Shown here: piece after piece, positions 13,451 to 22,131 of the stretch | How the letters are laid out: each line of letters opens with the position of its first letter | How positions within the stretch are numbered: position 1 is the stretch's first letter | DNA from: Acidobacteriota bacterium | GTDB taxonomy: Bacteria > Acidobacteriota > Blastocatellia > Pyrinomonadales > Pyrinomonadaceae | Assembly (NCBI GenBank): GCA_019239425.1 | Contig: JAFAZX010000064.1 | Coordinates: 1 to 64,000 of the forward strand | Direction of reading: 5' to 3' | Length of the DNA: 64,000 nt | Program-made: the position numbers and the translations under genes | The notes under the pieces: model-generated | The model's input: only the letters and a program-made list of their open reading frames with translations | Told to the model about the DNA's origin: nothing | The model's database searches: none

Positions 13451-13580
13451 CGAAATCGGGGTACACAAATCCCACCTCGCTGACAAGCGAGTTATCAACC
13501 AGCCCGGAGCGTTTCGGTCGCCAAACAGTCGCGCTCTAGGCAATGTCTCGGGGGCGCTTTCGGGCGCCCCCTGATTTTTT
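13451..13580 (+). ncRNA. Candidate small RNA between replication genes and iterons
   Basis: About 130 nt lie between a TTGACA promoter and a strong intrinsic terminator, with no convincing ORF. A CTCGC/GCGAG stem-loop is visible near 13477-13492. It is divergent from the replication-type gene. Plasmids often carry short regulatory RNAs at this place, so copy-control or an attenuator are options. No known RNA family is recognised. Confidence 0.35.
13550..13580 (+). terminator. Rho-independent terminator
   Basis: An eight-bp GC stem (GGGGGCGC at 13550-13557 with GCGCCCCC at 13564-13571) has a six-base loop, and TGATTTTTT follows at once. The orientation fits rightward transcription from the 13417 promoter. 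Confidence 0.8.
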
Positions 13581-13622
13581 CGACGCTCACATACCTACAA
13601 CATTTTCCCCGGCCTGTAAATT

Positions 13623-13840
13623 CCCCTGTAATATCGGTTGCAGGGGCTGCAATGATTCTTACAGGGGCTGCAATCTACGTTACAGGGGTGTCAAAAAATT
13701 ACCCCTGCAATCTAGATTACAGGGGACTGTTGCGACACCCCTGCAATCCACATTGCAGGGGCTGCAACGCCAATTGCAGGGGTGTATACGTGACACCCCT
13801 GCAATGATTCTTACAGGGGCTGCAATCTGCGTTGCAGGGG
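13623..13840. repeat. Array of eight 21-bp palindromic iterons
   Basis: Eight units follow CTGCAAT-N5-TTRCAGGGG with small deviations. Units end at about 13646, 13667, 13688, 13725, 13761, 13782, 13819 and 13840. Several are directly head-to-tail with a 21-bp period (two helical turns). Each unit is an imperfect palindrome, since CTGCAA pairs with TTGCAG. Unit groups are bracketed by ACACCCC on the left or GGGGTGT on the right. The array ends ~95 bp before the XRE gene. Iterons of this spacing serve as replication-initiator or centromere-binding sites on plasmids; which applies here is unknown. Confidence 0.9.
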
Positions 13841-13936
13841 TGTCGCGCTCTTTTTGGCCGAGATGAAAATTGTGCGTGACGTATAGACGCGCCGTATAGT
13901 AAGATGCTGCGCCCAGATCGGAAAGGGTGGTTCGAC

Positions 13937-14125
13937 ATGACCGGCGCACAGATCAAAGAGTTACGTAAAAGCCTAGGCTACACGCAGGCCAAGCTGGCCG
14001 AAGAGGTCGGCTTGACCCCGAACACCATCGCACGCTACGAGCGCGACGAGTTGAGGCCTTCGCCCCCAGTTTTGAAGCTTCTGAGGCTCCTTGAGCTGAG
14101 TAAAAACGGGAGGAAGGCCGCGTAA
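13937..14125 (+). CDS. Small XRE-family DNA-binding protein
   Basis: This 62-residue protein is almost entirely a helix-turn-helix: MTGAQIKELRKSLGYTQ ... LAEEVGLTPNTIARYE, then a short basic tail. ATG 13937 is preferred over the upstream ATG-like start at 13904 because AAGGGTGG lies about six bases before it. It ends two bases before the parA start, so the two genes are translationally linked. Single-domain XRE proteins ahead of partition or toxin operons usually autoregulate. Here it could repress its own operon or bind the adjacent iterons (inference). A weak -10 (TATAGT at 13895-13900) lies upstream. Confidence 0.9.
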   Translation: MTGAQIKELRKSLGYTQAKLAEEVGLTPNTIARYERDELRPSPPVLKLLRLLELSKNGRKAA

Positions 14126-14127
14126 AG

Positions 14128-14940
14128 ATGATTACGATCTCCATCGCCAACCAGAAGGGCGGGGTCGGCAAGAGCACGACCGCCGCCTCGGTCGCCGCGG
14201 AGTTCGCCCTACGCGGGTACGAGACGCTCCTCGTCGACGGCGACCCGCAGGCCAACGTCACTTCGCATTTTCTCGCGCCCGACCAGATCGGCACGTCCAT
14301 CGCCGACGTACTGATCGAGTCCGAGCAGCGCGAGAAGCTGCCGCTGGAAGCGGCGATTGTGACGACGGAGATGGAGCACCTCGACATCGTCCCTTCGAAG
14401 CTGCGCTTCGCGAGGTTCGAGAAGGAGCCCGCGATTGCCATCAACCGCCTGCGTTCGAAACTCGCGCCCCTCTCCTCGACCTACGACTTCGTCATCATCG
14501 ACACGCCGCCGACGCTCGGCCAAATCCTGACGACCCCTCTGCTCGCCTCTACGCACATGGTCGTGCCCGTGGCCGCCTCGCCGCTGGCACAGGACGGCCT
14601 GGACGACCTCATGAGCACCTTCGAGGAGGTCAGGAGCACCAACCCGGAGCTGATTCTTCTGGGGATGGTCTGCACCATGTTCGACGGCCGCACGGCCGTC
14701 TCGGCCGAGTCTTACAGGAGCCTCAAGGAGCGCTACGGCGCGCGCGTCTTCGAGACGATCATCCACCGCAACGTGAAGTTGGAGGAGTCGCCCGCGTTTC
14801 ACCAGCCAGTGCAACTCTACGCGCCGAACTCGCGCGGGGCGCTGCTGTACTCCGAGCTGACCGACGAAATCCTCAAACGACTCGGCGCGCGGAAGACCAA
14901 GGGCAAGCTGAAACTGGCCGGTGAGGAGACACGCGTCTGA
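14128..14940 (+). CDS. parA: ParA-family partition ATPase
   Basis: The 270-residue protein starts directly with the deviant Walker A motif, NQKGGVGKSTT (Lys10, Lys15), so it is the short type without an N-terminal DNA-binding domain. LLVDGDPQAN (switch I) and FVIIDTPPT (Walker B) follow, then VAASPLAQDGLDDL. ParA ATPases form dynamic assemblies on the nucleoid and segregate DNA marked by a partner at a centromere. GGAGGAAGG stands ~10 bases before ATG. Its TGA overlaps the ATG of the next gene (TGATG), marking that gene as the cognate partner. Although many ParA genes are chromosomal soj, the iterons and integrase point to an element-borne partition locus. Confidence 0.95.
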   Translation: MITISIANQKGGVGKSTTAASVAAEFALRGYETLLVDGDPQANVTSHFLAPDQIGTSIADVLIESEQREKLPLEAAIVTTEMEHLDIVPSKLRFARFEKEPAIAINRLRSKLAPLSSTYDFVIIDTPPTLGQILTTPLLASTHMVVPVAASPLAQDGLDDLMSTFEEVRSTNPELILLGMVCTMFDGRTAVSAESYRSLKERYGARVFETIIHRNVKLEESPAFHQPVQLYAPNSRGALLYSELTDEILKRLGARKTKGKLKLAGEETRV

Positions 14941-15563
14941 TGGCGGAGCCCAAGGTCAAACCGGCGAAACGCGAGGCGGGGAAGAGTAAGTTCCGCCTGC
15001 CGGAGCGCGCCCCGCGCCCCGTTGAGGAGAACCCTCTGCGGGAGCTTCTGAAGGAGGCGAAGGCGCAAGAGGAAGCGGCGCTTGAGCCGAAGCGGGCGCC
15101 GCGCGACACCCCTGTAAAGAAGATTGCAGGGGTGCGTGTAAGCCTGAAAAAAGAGACGACTGCTACCCCTGCACAGGAGATTGCAGGGGTGTCGATCCGC
15201 GAAGAGTTGAAAGCCGTGGATCAGGAGCAGCCGATTACTTTCGCCGAATTCTCCCGGCGCTGGGCTCCGATTTTGCGCTCGGGGCAGATGGGTGTTTGCC
15301 GCGCGCTCTTCGAGATGACTTATGAGGCGGGGCTGGAGGAGTGCTTTACCTCTATGCCCCGCCTGGCGGAGGCCGCTGGGTTGAAGGAGCGTCAGTGCTA
15401 CAACGTGGTCGGCCAGCTTGAACTCCTCGGCTTTATCGAGCGCCCCGAAATTTTCAACACCCCCACGCAGAAGGGCACCGTCTTCAAACTCAACCTCGAG
15501 CCGCGCCCCCCCTCCGACAGAGCCGAGCGCCGCTACCACATCGGCGGGGAAGGGAAGTCCTGA
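14940..15563 (+). CDS. Putative centromere-binding partner of ParA (winged-helix protein)
   Basis: The 207-residue protein has no canonical ParB domains. Residues 1-95 are basic, proline-rich and probably disordered. Residues ~100-190 form a winged helix (SMPRLAEAAGLKERQCYNVVGQLELLGFIERPEIFN). Position, TGATG overlap with parA and size suggest it is the ParB-equivalent adaptor. The disordered N-terminus contains two related peptides, TPVKKIAGV and TPAQEIAGV. They are encoded by two iterons (15109-15132, 15166-15189) of the same sequence as the non-coding array upstream. So the DNA site is embedded in the reading frame, either as extra binding sites for autoregulation or by repeat insertion. 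Function is inferred; the gene is unfamiliar. Confidence 0.75.
   Translation: MAEPKVKPAKREAGKSKFRLPERAPRPVEENPLRELLKEAKAQEEAALEPKRAPRDTPVKKIAGVRVSLKKETTATPAQEIAGVSIREELKAVDQEQPITFAEFSRRWAPILRSGQMGVCRALFEMTYEAGLEECFTSMPRLAEAAGLKERQCYNVVGQLELLGFIERPEIFNTPTQKGTVFKLNLEPRPPSDRAERRYHIGGEGKS
15106..15192. repeat. Two iterons inside the coding sequence of the ParA partner
   Basis: Units at 15109-15132 and 15166-15189 each have CCCCTG and CAGGGG 12 bp apart, as in the upstream array. The right arms, ATTGCAGGGGTG, are intact; the left arms are altered (CTGTAAA, CTGCACA). Both are read in the same frame, encoding TPxxxIAGV. Confidence 0.88.
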
Positions 15564-15600
15564 CAGAGCCATCTGAACTGAAGAATTGCACTGGCAACAA

Positions 15601-15686
15601 TGTGCGAAAGCTTGACACCCCTGCAATCCTTATTGCAGGGGTGTCAAGCTTTCGCACACCCCTGTAATAAGGATTGCAGGGGTGTG
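15601..15686. repeat. Two iterons in long palindromes behind the parA operon
   Basis: 15601-15658 is a perfect 58-bp palindrome: 27-bp arms with a CCTT loop and an iteron (15618-15641) at its centre. A second iteron palindrome occupies 15659-15682 with ACACCCC/GGGGTGT flanks. The first hairpin could act as a transcription terminator for the parA operon although no T-run follows. It may equally be a protein-binding or structured replication site. Confidence 0.9.
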
Positions 15687-15737
15687 CCGTGACTTAGACT
15701 GGCATGACGCTTCGGGCAGGTTCCTCGCGGCGAGTCT

Positions 15738-16120
15738 TTAGAACTTCACTTTAATCACCTTCGACTGTTCTTTGCGCCGCTGGATTCTAGTCAGGATCGC
15801 TAAAATCGGCTCGCTCGCCTTGAGGAGTTCCTCTATCTCCTCGTCTCGTTAACGCGCCGCCGTAGCCGCTCGCGAGAGGCCCTTGTTTGCAGGTGTGGGG
15901 AGATAAGGTCAACGCGCGTCCGCTTCGCTGCATCGTCTGTAACGCCGAGCCGCACGGCTGTGACACGCGCGAGCTGCTCGGCCTCGAAGAGGTTTATATC
16001 GCCGGCTTCGAGCGCGCCGATCACGTCAGAAGGGAAATCCGGCAGGCGCAGATAGTGGTCGACGAAGCTTGCGAAGGAGATGCGCGAGAGTGTTTGTAAC
16101 TCTTCAGAAATCTTACTCAA
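15738..16120 (-). pseudogene. Broken paralog of the 16321-17106 gene
   Basis: The readable part (16120 to 15833) gives SFASFVDHYLRLPDFPSDV ... GDINLFEAEQLARVTAVRLG. It clearly parallels SFVGQYLPILDFPRDV ... GEINLFEAHQLARLTPKRLG of the neighbour. The frame stops after RVNETRR. In another frame the sequence continues to a TAA at 15738 as DEEIEELLKASEPILAILT, matching the neighbour's C-terminus (DEDVNELMPAVDQVSVALM). The N-terminal ~75 residues are missing and the middle ~60 are deleted. No ribosome site precedes the TTG at 16120. I read it as a decayed duplicate; a short functional remnant protein is less likely. Confidence 0.75.
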
Positions 16121-16320
16121 TAGGGGAGAAAAGGAAGGGAAAGGAACGAAAGCAGGAAACGGCTATAGAATCATTAGATTACAAAGCAACAACGGGCTCT
16201 TCTGAATCTTCGCATATTTTGCTAAACGGGAACCGTTAGAAGGCCGCTCTTCAGATATTTTGCTGAACTGCGGCCGTCATAATGCCCCGTCTGATAAATT
16301 ACCTCTCTGCATCAAGCCTA

Positions 16321-17106
16321 TTAAATCCTAATCTTTCTCGGCACTTCCTGTCGTCGCAGCCTTCTTCTCTCGATCTGCATCAGGGCGACGCTCACTTGGT
16401 CAACTGCCGGCATGAGCTCGTTAACATCCTCGTCAGTTAACTCCTCCGGCTTCATCTCTCGTAAAGCGCGACCGATCCTGCGCAGCTCCTCGAAGAACAG
16501 ATGACTTGAGTCAAGTGGGTCTGCCTCGAGCAGTTCGTCGGCTTTGTCTACAGCCACTACTTCCGTCTCTACCGGGTCAGGCTCGCGTAGCTCACCAAGT
16601 GCTTCCTTAACCCTCTGGCGCAGCCGTGTGCTCGGCTCTTGCTTTAGCAGATGGGCGTTTAGCAGCTTCCGAAGGTAGGCGCGAGCCTCGCCGTTGGTGC
16701 ATCCGAGGCGCTTTGGGGTAAGGCGGGCGAGTTGGTGAGCCTCGAAGAGGTTAATCTCGCCCCTCTCGAGCGGCTCGCGCACGTCGCGCGGGAAGTCGAG
16801 GATAGGCAGGTATTGCCCCACGAAACTGCGGACGCCGATTGATGTTTCACGGGCGAGTACCGCCCGTAGGGTGGAGTCTACTCGGAGTAAGTGCTCGCGG
16901 GCGAAACGTGCAGGGCGCCCGCGTTTGGTCTCCGTTGGCTGGCGCATGTACAGCCCCCTGACGGCTTGGAGCATGCGGAGTAAATTCTTCTGTGACTGAG
17001 GAATAATCTCCGGCAGGGAAGAGCGCAGGGAATCGAGCACGTTATTGACAGCGGCGGCTGAGGCAAGGGAGTCTACGCGGCGGGTGCGACGTTTGGAGAG
17101 AGTCAA
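16321..17106 (-). CDS. Unknown element protein with ParB-like helical motif
   Basis: The 261-residue protein is not recognised. It starts at TTG 17106 (AAGAAGG eight to ten bases upstream) with a basic N-terminus. The core (residues ~95-165) reads FPRDVREPLERGEINLFEAHQLARL. This resembles the helix after the recognition helix in ParB/KorB proteins (LPxxVxxALxxGxIxxGHARAL), although the first part of a ParB domain is not apparent. The C-terminal third is acidic and helical. A decayed paralog sits just downstream, so the family has been duplicated on this element. It is divergent from the integrase. A DNA-binding role in segregation or replication control is possible but only inferred. Confidence 0.6.
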   Translation of the reverse strand: MTLSKRRTRRVDSLASAAAVNNVLDSLRSSLPEIIPQSQKNLLRMLQAVRGLYMRQPTETKRGRPARFAREHLLRVDSTLRAVLARETSIGVRSFVGQYLPILDFPRDVREPLERGEINLFEAHQLARLTPKRLGCTNGEARAYLRKLLNAHLLKQEPSTRLRQRVKEALGELREPDPVETEVVAVDKADELLEADPLDSSHLFFEELRRIGRALREMKPEELTDEDVNELMPAVDQVSVALMQIERRRLRRQEVPRKIRI

Positions 17107-17263
17107 AGCTTAGAGCCTTCTTAATCGGAGCTGTTTGCAAGACACGCCGACGTGAAACATCAGGTGTGGAGCTTATTTACCATAAAATGGAAATAAATGT
17201 CCTTTCAATCTTCTTGGATTCACAAACGCGTCAGTTGTGAACCCTTCGTGTTAGAGTAGATAT

Positions 17264-18253
17264 ATGAATGAGAAAGCTCGGGAAGTGGCCCTTGTGCCCG
17301 CTCAGTCTAATTTGGAGGTAGCCCTGCGCAGTGCTGTGTCGCTCTGGGCCTCAGCCACGACTTCTGAGAGTGGGCGCCGCGCTGACCTGCTACGGGACAA
17401 GCAGAGGATCATCCGCTCCTTCTTCAAGTACACGGGTAAGCTTCCGTCAGAGATCGAGTCCGCTGACGTGCAAAGCTGGCTCAAAGCTTTAGAAGAGCAG
17501 GGAATCAGCGCCGGCACCTGCTACCAGCACGCCTGCCTTCTCTCCTCCTTCTACTCTTGGGCGATGCGTGACCCGGAGATCGGTCAGCACGTCCGCAGAA
17601 ACCCGGCTCGGCTAGCGCGGCCGAAGGCGCCGAAACCTTATCAAACCGAGAGCGTTAAGGCGCTGTCGGACGAAGAGGTCGCCGCGCTAGTGGCGGCGGT
17701 CAAGGGGCGGGCGCAGGGGGGCGACGTTGTCGGGAAGCGCGACTACGCGCTGCTGCTCCTATACCTGGCGACGGGACTTAGGAGACAGGAGGCCATCGGG
17801 CTGCGGGGCAAGGACGTGCATTTGGGCGGGACGCTCGTGCTGGAGTACCGTGCGAAGGGCGGCGACTACCGAGGCAGGGAGGTGCGTGAGCCGCAGGTGA
17901 AGGAGGCTCTGCTCGACTACCTGACGGCTTCGGGCAGACTCTACGCCCTCAAGACCGACGCGCCGCTGTGGACGAGGCACGACCGCGCGGGCAGGCCCGG
18001 CGAGGCGCTCACGTCGCACTGCTTCGTCAAGAACCTGAAGAAGTACGCGCGCGAGGCGGGCGTCGAGGGCTTTCACCTCCACCGCACGCGCCACACCTTC
18101 GCGCGCATCGTGTCGGAGGTGACGGGAGACATTACCGCCACGCAGAACGCGCTCGACCACCAGAACAGATCGACCACCCGCGTCTACGTGCAGCGCATTG
18201 CTGTCAAGAAGGACTTGTATAGTAACGAAGTCTCTAAACGGTGGGGTGACTGA
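17264..18253 (+). CDS. Tyrosine recombinase / integrase
   Basis: The 329-residue protein has an N-terminal SAM-like DNA-binding domain (residues ~20-110) and a C-terminal catalytic domain. Catalytic residues are visible: Arg173 in TGLRRQEAIGL, Lys198 in RAKGG, His273 and Arg276 in HLHRTRHTFA, His299 in LDHQNRSTT and nucleophile Tyr308 in RVYVQRI. This is the XerC/D-like phage integrase fold with a complete active site, so probably functional. It lies at the right edge of the parA/replication gene block, the usual place for an integrase of an integrated element. I found no tRNA and no convincing att repeat beside it. It could instead resolve multimers of the replicon. Confidence 0.93.
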   Translation: MNEKAREVALVPAQSNLEVALRSAVSLWASATTSESGRRADLLRDKQRIIRSFFKYTGKLPSEIESADVQSWLKALEEQGISAGTCYQHACLLSSFYSWAMRDPEIGQHVRRNPARLARPKAPKPYQTESVKALSDEEVAALVAAVKGRAQGGDVVGKRDYALLLLYLATGLRRQEAIGLRGKDVHLGGTLVLEYRAKGGDYRGREVREPQVKEALLDYLTASGRLYALKTDAPLWTRHDRAGRPGEALTSHCFVKNLKKYAREAGVEGFHLHRTRHTFARIVSEVTGDITATQNALDHQNRSTTRVYVQRIAVKKDLYSNEVSKRWGD

Positions 18254-18460
18254 CGGGCAAGTACCACATCGCCCTGTGCTAGCCCCTCTGCCCAAAGCTA
18301 TACCCCAAGAAACCCGTCGCAACTCGCACCTCAGAGCCTCACCTGCGGGCTCTCTAGTATAAAGCCATTTTACAAGCCTCCCGCGGAGCGCGTACCATGT
18401 AGATAAGGTTGGCCGCCGCCTCAGCCGCGCCGCGGGCACGTCCGAACCTCAACCACGGTT

Positions 18461-19882
<1,422 letters not shown>

Positions 19883-20158
19883 CGGGCCGCGCCCGCGGCG
19901 TCAAAACTTTGACACCGTGTAAAAAAGGGGCGTCGAATTTCCGATGACGACCCGCCCGGCGGCCGCCACGGAGGAGTAAGCCTGACGCCCGGCCAAGTCC
20001 GAAAAACCATGTAAACGGAAGCTTCTGCTTCAATCCGCCGCCCTCTGCACGCCGCCGCCCTCACGCTCTCCAGACATTGCACGGGATTTGCACATACGTT
20101 CACGGCCTCACGCTCACGTAGGCCCAGGCACTCCCAATCGTGCATAAGAGGACAACCG

Positions 20159-22072
20159 ATGAAACCCGGATATTCCCCCTTGCTGATTAGTCTGCTCTGT
20201 CTCGTGCTCTCAGTCCCGTGCGTGGTGATTTCACGCCCGGCGCGGGCCAAAGACCTCGCTCCCGTCTCCGACTTCGAGCGCGACGACGCCCCGGCCTTAA
20301 AAATATCTCCCGACCTGCGCCCGGCCCCGGCCGCGGGCTTGCGGGCGGTAACAGAGCCCGCTGCCGAATCCGTGCGCGCCATCATCCAGACCGAGGGCCG
20401 GCTCGACGCTCAGTTCGAAGGGCTCATAGCCGCGCGGGGCGGGCGTGTGCTAAGCCGCTTCAGCAATTTCAAGGCTGTGGCCGTCGAACTGCCCGCCGGC
20501 GCGTTGACCGCGTTGGCCGAACTGCCCGAGGTCAGGTATATATCGAAGGACAGGCCGACACGCATGCTCGGCCACGTGTCTCTGACGACGGGCGCGGACG
20601 CGGTGCGCACGCAAACCGCCTCCGGCGGCAGTTACACGCTCGACGGCACGGGCGTTGGCATCGCCGTCCTCGACTCCGGCGTCTCACACGCGCACGACTC
20701 CTTTGACGACCAGAGCGGTAACACCCGCGTCGTCGCCGACGTTGACTTCACGGGCTCAAGCGCCTCGCCGGGCGATCCCTTCGGGCACGGCACGCACGTC
20801 GCGGCGCTCGCCGCCGGGAACGGCTCGGTCGCGGGCGGCGCTTACACCGGCGTCGCCCCGAACGCGAACGTCATCAACCTGCGCGTGCTCGACGCCGACG
20901 GCGTGGGCACGACCGCCGACCTCCTCGACGCGCTCGAATGGGTGATGGACAACCGCGCGACCTATAACGTGCGCGTCGTCAACATCAGCCTCGGGGCTGC
21001 CGCGGTGGACTCCTACCGTAACGACCCGCTCTGCCTCGCCGTGCGCTCGCTCGTGGACGCAGGCGTCGTCGTCGTCGCCGCCGCGGGCAATGCGGGGAAG
21101 GACGCCGACGGGCAGAAGGTCTACGGCCTCATCCACTCGCCCGGCATCGAGCCCTCGGCGATCACGGTCGGGGCGTCGAACACCTTCGACACCGACTCGC
21201 GCTCGGACGACTCCGTCACGACCTACAGCTCGCGCGGCCCGACGCGCTCCTACTGGACGGACTCTTCGGGCGGCGTCCACCACGACAACATCGTCAAGCC
21301 CGACCTCGTCGCGCCCGGCAACAAGCTCGTCTCCGCCGAAGCTGCGGGCAACGCCCTCGTCACCGCCCACCCCGAACTGGAGGCCTACGCCGACGGCAAC
21401 GCCGACCACGCGATGATGAGGCTGAGCGGTACCTCGATGGCGACGCCGCTCGTCAGCGGCGCGGCAGCCCTGCTCCTCCAGGCCAACCCGTCCCTGACGC
21501 CGAACATGGTGAAGACGCTTCTCATGTACACGGCGCAGCCGCTCGCCGGATACAACATGTTCGAGCAGGGCGCCGGCGAGCTGAACATCGAAGGGGCCGT
21601 GCGCATCGCCGCGCTCACGCGCACAGACTGTTCGAGCGGTCTCGCGCTCGGCGACCCGCTGCTGACGGGCGCGACGCCGACGCACTCGACGACCATCGCG
21701 GGCTTCCAGTTCCCCTGGGCGGGCGGGGCCGTCGCGGGGCACACGTACGTGAGCGGCGCGGAGCTGATCACGAAGTATCAGAAGGTCTACGACCTCGGCA
21801 CGATGCTCGGCGACGGCATCCTCGCTTCCGACGCGATACTCGCCAGCGACGCGACCATGTACACCGACGCCATACTGGCCTCCGACTCGATATGGACGAG
21901 CGACGGCGAGCCGCTCGGCGGCGGCGACTTCTTCCTCGGCACCGCGATCCTCGCTAGCGACGCGATACTCGCTTCGGACGGCATACTCGGCGGCGACGGG
22001 ATACTCGCCAGCGACGCGATACTTGCCAGCGACGCGACGATGACGACCGACGCGCTCGCGGGGGGCGACTGA
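20159..22072 (+). CDS. Secreted subtilisin-like serine protease (S8) with ILASD repeat tail
   Basis: The 637-residue protein starts at ATG 20159 with AAGAGGA six bases ahead. A signal peptide spans ~1-30 (cleavage after ARA), followed by an inhibitor_I9-type propeptide (~72-130). The S8 domain has Asp172 (AVLDSGV), His210 (GHGTHVAALAAG), oxyanion region AAAGNAG and Ser426 (SGTSMATP). Residues ~553-634 are Asp/Ser-rich short repeats (GDGILASDAILASD and variants). They resemble a calcium-binding or beta-solenoid tail and are common on acidobacterial S8 proteases. It acts outside the cell. It sits between an NtrC regulator and a hybrid kinase. Confidence 0.95.
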   Translation: MKPGYSPLLISLLCLVLSVPCVVISRPARAKDLAPVSDFERDDAPALKISPDLRPAPAAGLRAVTEPAAESVRAIIQTEGRLDAQFEGLIAARGGRVLSRFSNFKAVAVELPAGALTALAELPEVRYISKDRPTRMLGHVSLTTGADAVRTQTASGGSYTLDGTGVGIAVLDSGVSHAHDSFDDQSGNTRVVADVDFTGSSASPGDPFGHGTHVAALAAGNGSVAGGAYTGVAPNANVINLRVLDADGVGTTADLLDALEWVMDNRATYNVRVVNISLGAAAVDSYRNDPLCLAVRSLVDAGVVVVAAAGNAGKDADGQKVYGLIHSPGIEPSAITVGASNTFDTDSRSDDSVTTYSSRGPTRSYWTDSSGGVHHDNIVKPDLVAPGNKLVSAEAAGNALVTAHPELEAYADGNADHAMMRLSGTSMATPLVSGAAALLLQANPSLTPNMVKTLLMYTAQPLAGYNMFEQGAGELNIEGAVRIAALTRTDCSSGLALGDPLLTGATPTHSTTIAGFQFPWAGGAVAGHTYVSGAELITKYQKVYDLGTMLGDGILASDAILASDATMYTDAILASDSIWTSDGEPLGGGDFFLGTAILASDAILASDGILGGDGILASDAILASDATMTTDALAGGD

Positions 22073-22131
22073 GGTCTGGTCGGCAACTGGGACTGTTTGA
22101 AAAGGAGTGTGCGGAGGCGGTGGGTAGCTTA

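Noticed and set aside
13623..13840. CRISPR array
   Set aside because: The repeated units are adjacent 21-bp palindromes without unique spacers and there are no cas genes.
11363..18460. Attachment-site direct repeats at element ends
   Set aside because: Only short matches such as AGCTATA were found near 11460 and 18295; not longer than expected by chance.
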